6,152 nucleotides of DNA, taken from assembly GCA_002422745.1 (NCBI GenBank), contig DITH01000178.1, positions 1-6,152 of the forward strand, given 5' to 3'. Below, one piece after another: positions 3,991-6,152 of the stretch. Position 1 is the stretch's first letter. Each line of letters begins with the position of its first letter. The translations under genes were made by a program, and so were the position numbers. This DNA comes from Alphaproteobacteria bacterium UBA6189. GTDB taxonomy: Bacteria > Pseudomonadota > Alphaproteobacteria > Rickettsiales > UBA3002. The notes under the pieces are model-generated. The model had not been told where the DNA came from and made no database searches. It saw only the letters and a program-made list of their open reading frames with translations.

Positions 3991-6152
3991 ATGACCTCGC
4001 AGAATAGTTTTAACGCCAAAACCACCCTCACCGTTGGCGGCAAGCCATACACAGCCTACGCCATTCCGGCAGCGGGCATCAAACTTGGGGTCGATTTCAG
4101 CCGGCTGCCCTTCTCGCTTAAAATTTTGCTCGAGAATTTGCTGCGCTACGAAGACGGAGTATCGGTCAAGCGCGAGGATATTGAGGCGTTCGGCCGCTGG
4201 CTCACCACTAAATCCGAGCCGCGCGATATCGCTTACCGCCCTGCCCGCGTACTGATGCAGGATTTCACCGGCGTCCCTGCCGTGGTCGACCTTGCCGCGA
4301 TGCGCGATGCGGTAACCAACCTAGGCGGCAAGCCGGAACGTATTAACCCGCTAGCACCGGTAGACCTGGTCATCGACCATTCGGTGATGGTCGATAAATT
4401 CGCGACGCCGACCGCCTTTGCCGAGAACGTGGCGCTTGAAATGCAGCGGAATATGGAACGCTATGAATTCCTACGCTGGGGGCAAAAAGCCTTTGATAAT
4501 TTCCGCGTGGTACCGCCTGGCACCGGCATCTGCCATCAGGTGAACCTGGAATATCTGGCCAAGGTGGTCTGGACGAAAACAGAGAATGGCGAAACCGTCG
4601 CTTATCCCGATACACTGGTCGGCACCGATTCGCATACCACCATGGTCAACGGCCTTGGCGTACTCGGTTGGGGCGTGGGCGGTATCGAGGCGGAGGCCGC
4701 CATGCTTGGCCAGCCGGTATCGATGCTGATTCCCGACGTGATCGGTTTCAAACTCACCGGCCGCCTGAAGGAGGGCACGACGGCGACCGACCTGGTACTT
4801 ACCGTCACGCAGATGCTGCGCGCCAAAGGCGTGGTAGGTAAATTCGTGGAATTCTACGGCGAAGGGTTGTCGACCCTGCCGCTGGCTGATCGTGCCACCA
4901 TTGGCAATATGGCACCGGAATACGGCGCGACCTGCGGGATTTTCCCGATCGATAAGGAAACGATCAACTACCTGCATCTCTCCGGCCGCGATGAGGAAAC
5001 CATCGCACTGGTCGAGGCTTACGCGAAGCTTCAGGGCATGTGGCGCGATGAAAGCTACGCCGAGCCGATCTTCACCGATACGCTCGAGCTCGATATGAGC
5101 ACGGTGGAGCCCTCGCTCGCCGGGCCCAAACGCCCGCAGGACCGTGTACCGTTAAGCCGCGCCGCCGAAGGATTTGCTAACGAGATGCCAAAACTGAACG
5201 CGGGCAAACTGCCATCCGGCGTAAAAGTAGCAGTCGAGGGGGAGCCCTTCCCGCTGCAGCATGGTTCGGTGGTGATTGCGGCGATTACCAGCTGTACCAA
5301 TACTTCGAACCCCTATGTGATGATGGGGGCCGGGCTTGTCGCCAAAAAAGCGCATGAACGCGGGCTTGAGGTCAAGCCATGGGTAAAAACCTCGCTGGCC
5401 CCCGGCTCCAAAGTCGTGACGGAATACCTGGAGAAATCGGGGCTGCAAACCGCGCTTGATGCGCTGGGTTTCAACCTTGTGGGCTATGGCTGCACGACCT
5501 GCATCGGCAATTCGGGCCCCCTGCCCGAGCCGATCGAGCAGTCGATCCGTGAAAACCAGCTGGTCGTCGCGTCGGTACTTTCGGGCAACCGTAACTTCGA
5601 AGGCCGAGTCCACCCGCTCGTGCGTGCCAACTACCTGGCCAGCCCGATGCTGGTGGTGGCCTACGCCCTCGCCGGCAGTATGGAAATCGATATCACCACG
5701 GAGCCGCTGGGCACGGGAAGCGATGGCCAACCGGTGTACCTGCGCGATATCTGGCCGAGCAACCACGAGGTGACCGAAGCCGTGCATGCGGTAGTTACGC
5801 GCGACATGTTCATGGAAAAATACGCCGACGTGTTCCGTGGCGAGAAAGAGTGGCAGGCGATTCCGGTGGCGGAAGGGCTTACCTACGCATGGAACCATCA
5901 ATCGACCTATGTGCAAAACCCGCCCTATTTCGAGGGGATGACCAAATCGGTACAAGGCGGCCTGAGCGACATTTCGGCCGCACGGGTGCTTGCTATTCTC
6001 GGCGACTCGATCACCACCGACCATATCTCGCCGGCGGGCAATATCAGCAAAACCTCGCCCGCGGCACGTTATCTTACCGAACATCTGGTGCCGCCGGAGG
6101 ATTTCAACTCCTATGGTTCGCGCCGTGGCAACCACGAGGTGATGATGCGCGG
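3991..6152 (+). CDS. acnA: Aconitate hydratase A (3' end outside window)
   Basis: Cytosolic [4Fe-4S] enzyme that interconverts citrate and isocitrate via cis-aconitate in the TCA cycle. It belongs to the AcnA/IRP1 type, not AcnB: the order is N-terminal domains 1-3, linker, then the swivel domain. The frame is open from 3991 to the right edge with 720 complete codons, roughly four fifths of the usual ~890. The cluster ligands are Cys435 ([11 protein letters not shown]) and Cys501/Cys504 ([11 protein letters not shown]). [20 protein letters not shown] (211-230) carries the Asp-Ser-His active-site group. [15 protein letters not shown] (671-685) and the start of the substrate loop [11 protein letters not shown] (710-720) lead into the swivel domain. 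Start choice: Shine-Dalgarno TGGAG (3980-3984) lies 6 bases before ATG 3991; an in-frame ATG at 3979 overlaps that site and is less likely. It is divergent from ccmA. No frameshift or missing key residue is seen in the visible part. Confidence 0.97.
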   Translation, partial: MTSQNSFNAKTTLTVGGKPYTAYAIPAAGIKLGVDFSRLPFSLKILLENLLRYEDGVSVKREDIEAFGRWLTTKSEPRDIAYRPARVLMQDFTGVPAVVDLAAMRDAVTNLGGKPERINPLAPVDLVIDHSVMVDKFATPTAFAENVALEMQRNMERYEFLRWGQKAFDNFRVVPPGTGICHQVNLEYLAKVVWTKTENGETVAYPDTLVGTDSHTTMVNGLGVLGWGVGGIEAEAAMLGQPVSMLIPDVIGFKLTGRLKEGTTATDLVLTVTQMLRAKGVVGKFVEFYGEGLSTLPLADRATIGNMAPEYGATCGIFPIDKETINYLHLSGRDEETIALVEAYAKLQGMWRDESYAEPIFTDTLELDMSTVEPSLAGPKRPQDRVPLSRAAEGFANEMPKLNAGKLPSGVKVAVEGEPFPLQHGSVVIAAITSCTNTSNPYVMMGAGLVAKKAHERGLEVKPWVKTSLAPGSKVVTEYLEKSGLQTALDALGFNLVGYGCTTCIGNSGPLPEPIEQSIRENQLVVASVLSGNRNFEGRVHPLVRANYLASPMLVVAYALAGSMEIDITTEPLGTGSDGQPVYLRDIWPSNHEVTEAVHAVVTRDMFMEKYADVFRGEKEWQAIPVAEGLTYAWNHQSTYVQNPPYFEGMTKSVQGGLSDISAARVLAILGDSITTDHISPAGNISKTSPAARYLTEHLVPPEDFNSYGSRRGNHEVMMR

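Noticed and set aside
4471..4977. 168-codon minus-strand frame inside acnA
   Set aside because: Shadow of the conserved aconitase active-site region; no domain or ribosome binding site.
5152..6135. 327-codon open frame on the minus strand
   Set aside because: It lies wholly antisense to acnA, whose protein is clearly real; the His/Arg/Gly-rich translation is typical of the shadow of a GC-rich gene.

Overview
The window looks like the chromosome of an alphaproteobacterium with moderate GC. Several things point that way. There is a metG – TatD-family nuclease – PhnP-like metallo-beta-lactamase-fold gene series. A divergent ccmA/acnA pair is also present, an arrangement I recall from rhizobia and other Alphaproteobacteria. 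CcmAB is of the system I cytochrome c maturation type. The order cannot be fixed from sequence alone. All main genes are housekeeping genes; I see no IS element, CRISPR array, tRNA, rRNA or phage gene.

Layout. Positions 1-776 hold the C-terminal half of methionyl-tRNA synthetase (metG). It ends in tandem stops inside a hairpin followed by a T-rich tract, so it may be an intrinsic terminator or attenuator. Positions 822-1607 encode a TatD/YcfH-type metal-dependent hydrolase. It overlaps by 4 bp (ATGA) a PhnP-like hydrolase at 1604-2419. Then comes an 88-base AT-rich spacer with a possible promoter and a short palindrome. It precedes a 23-codon ORF (2508-2579) with a CxxC motif and a well-placed Shine-Dalgarno sequence. 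This micro-ORF is the least explained item here. It runs into the end of ccmB, which lies on the opposite strand.

On the minus strand ccmA (3858-3226) and ccmB (3226-2576) form a tight TAATG-coupled pair for the CcmAB transporter of cytochrome c biogenesis. No ccmC, ccmD or ccmE follows. A 132-bp divergent intergenic region separates ccmA from acnA. AcnA runs on the plus strand from 3991 off the right edge, with 720 complete codons and all three [4Fe-4S] cysteines.

Functionally the window covers translation (metG), nucleic acid or nucleotide housekeeping (TatD, PhnP-like), haem delivery to c-type cytochromes (ccmAB) and the TCA cycle (acnA). The clearest structural oddities are sharp AT-rich patches inside otherwise GC-rich genes, the split ccm cluster, the two hairpins whose loops hold stop codons, and the micro-ORF. 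I found no convincing new multi-gene system.
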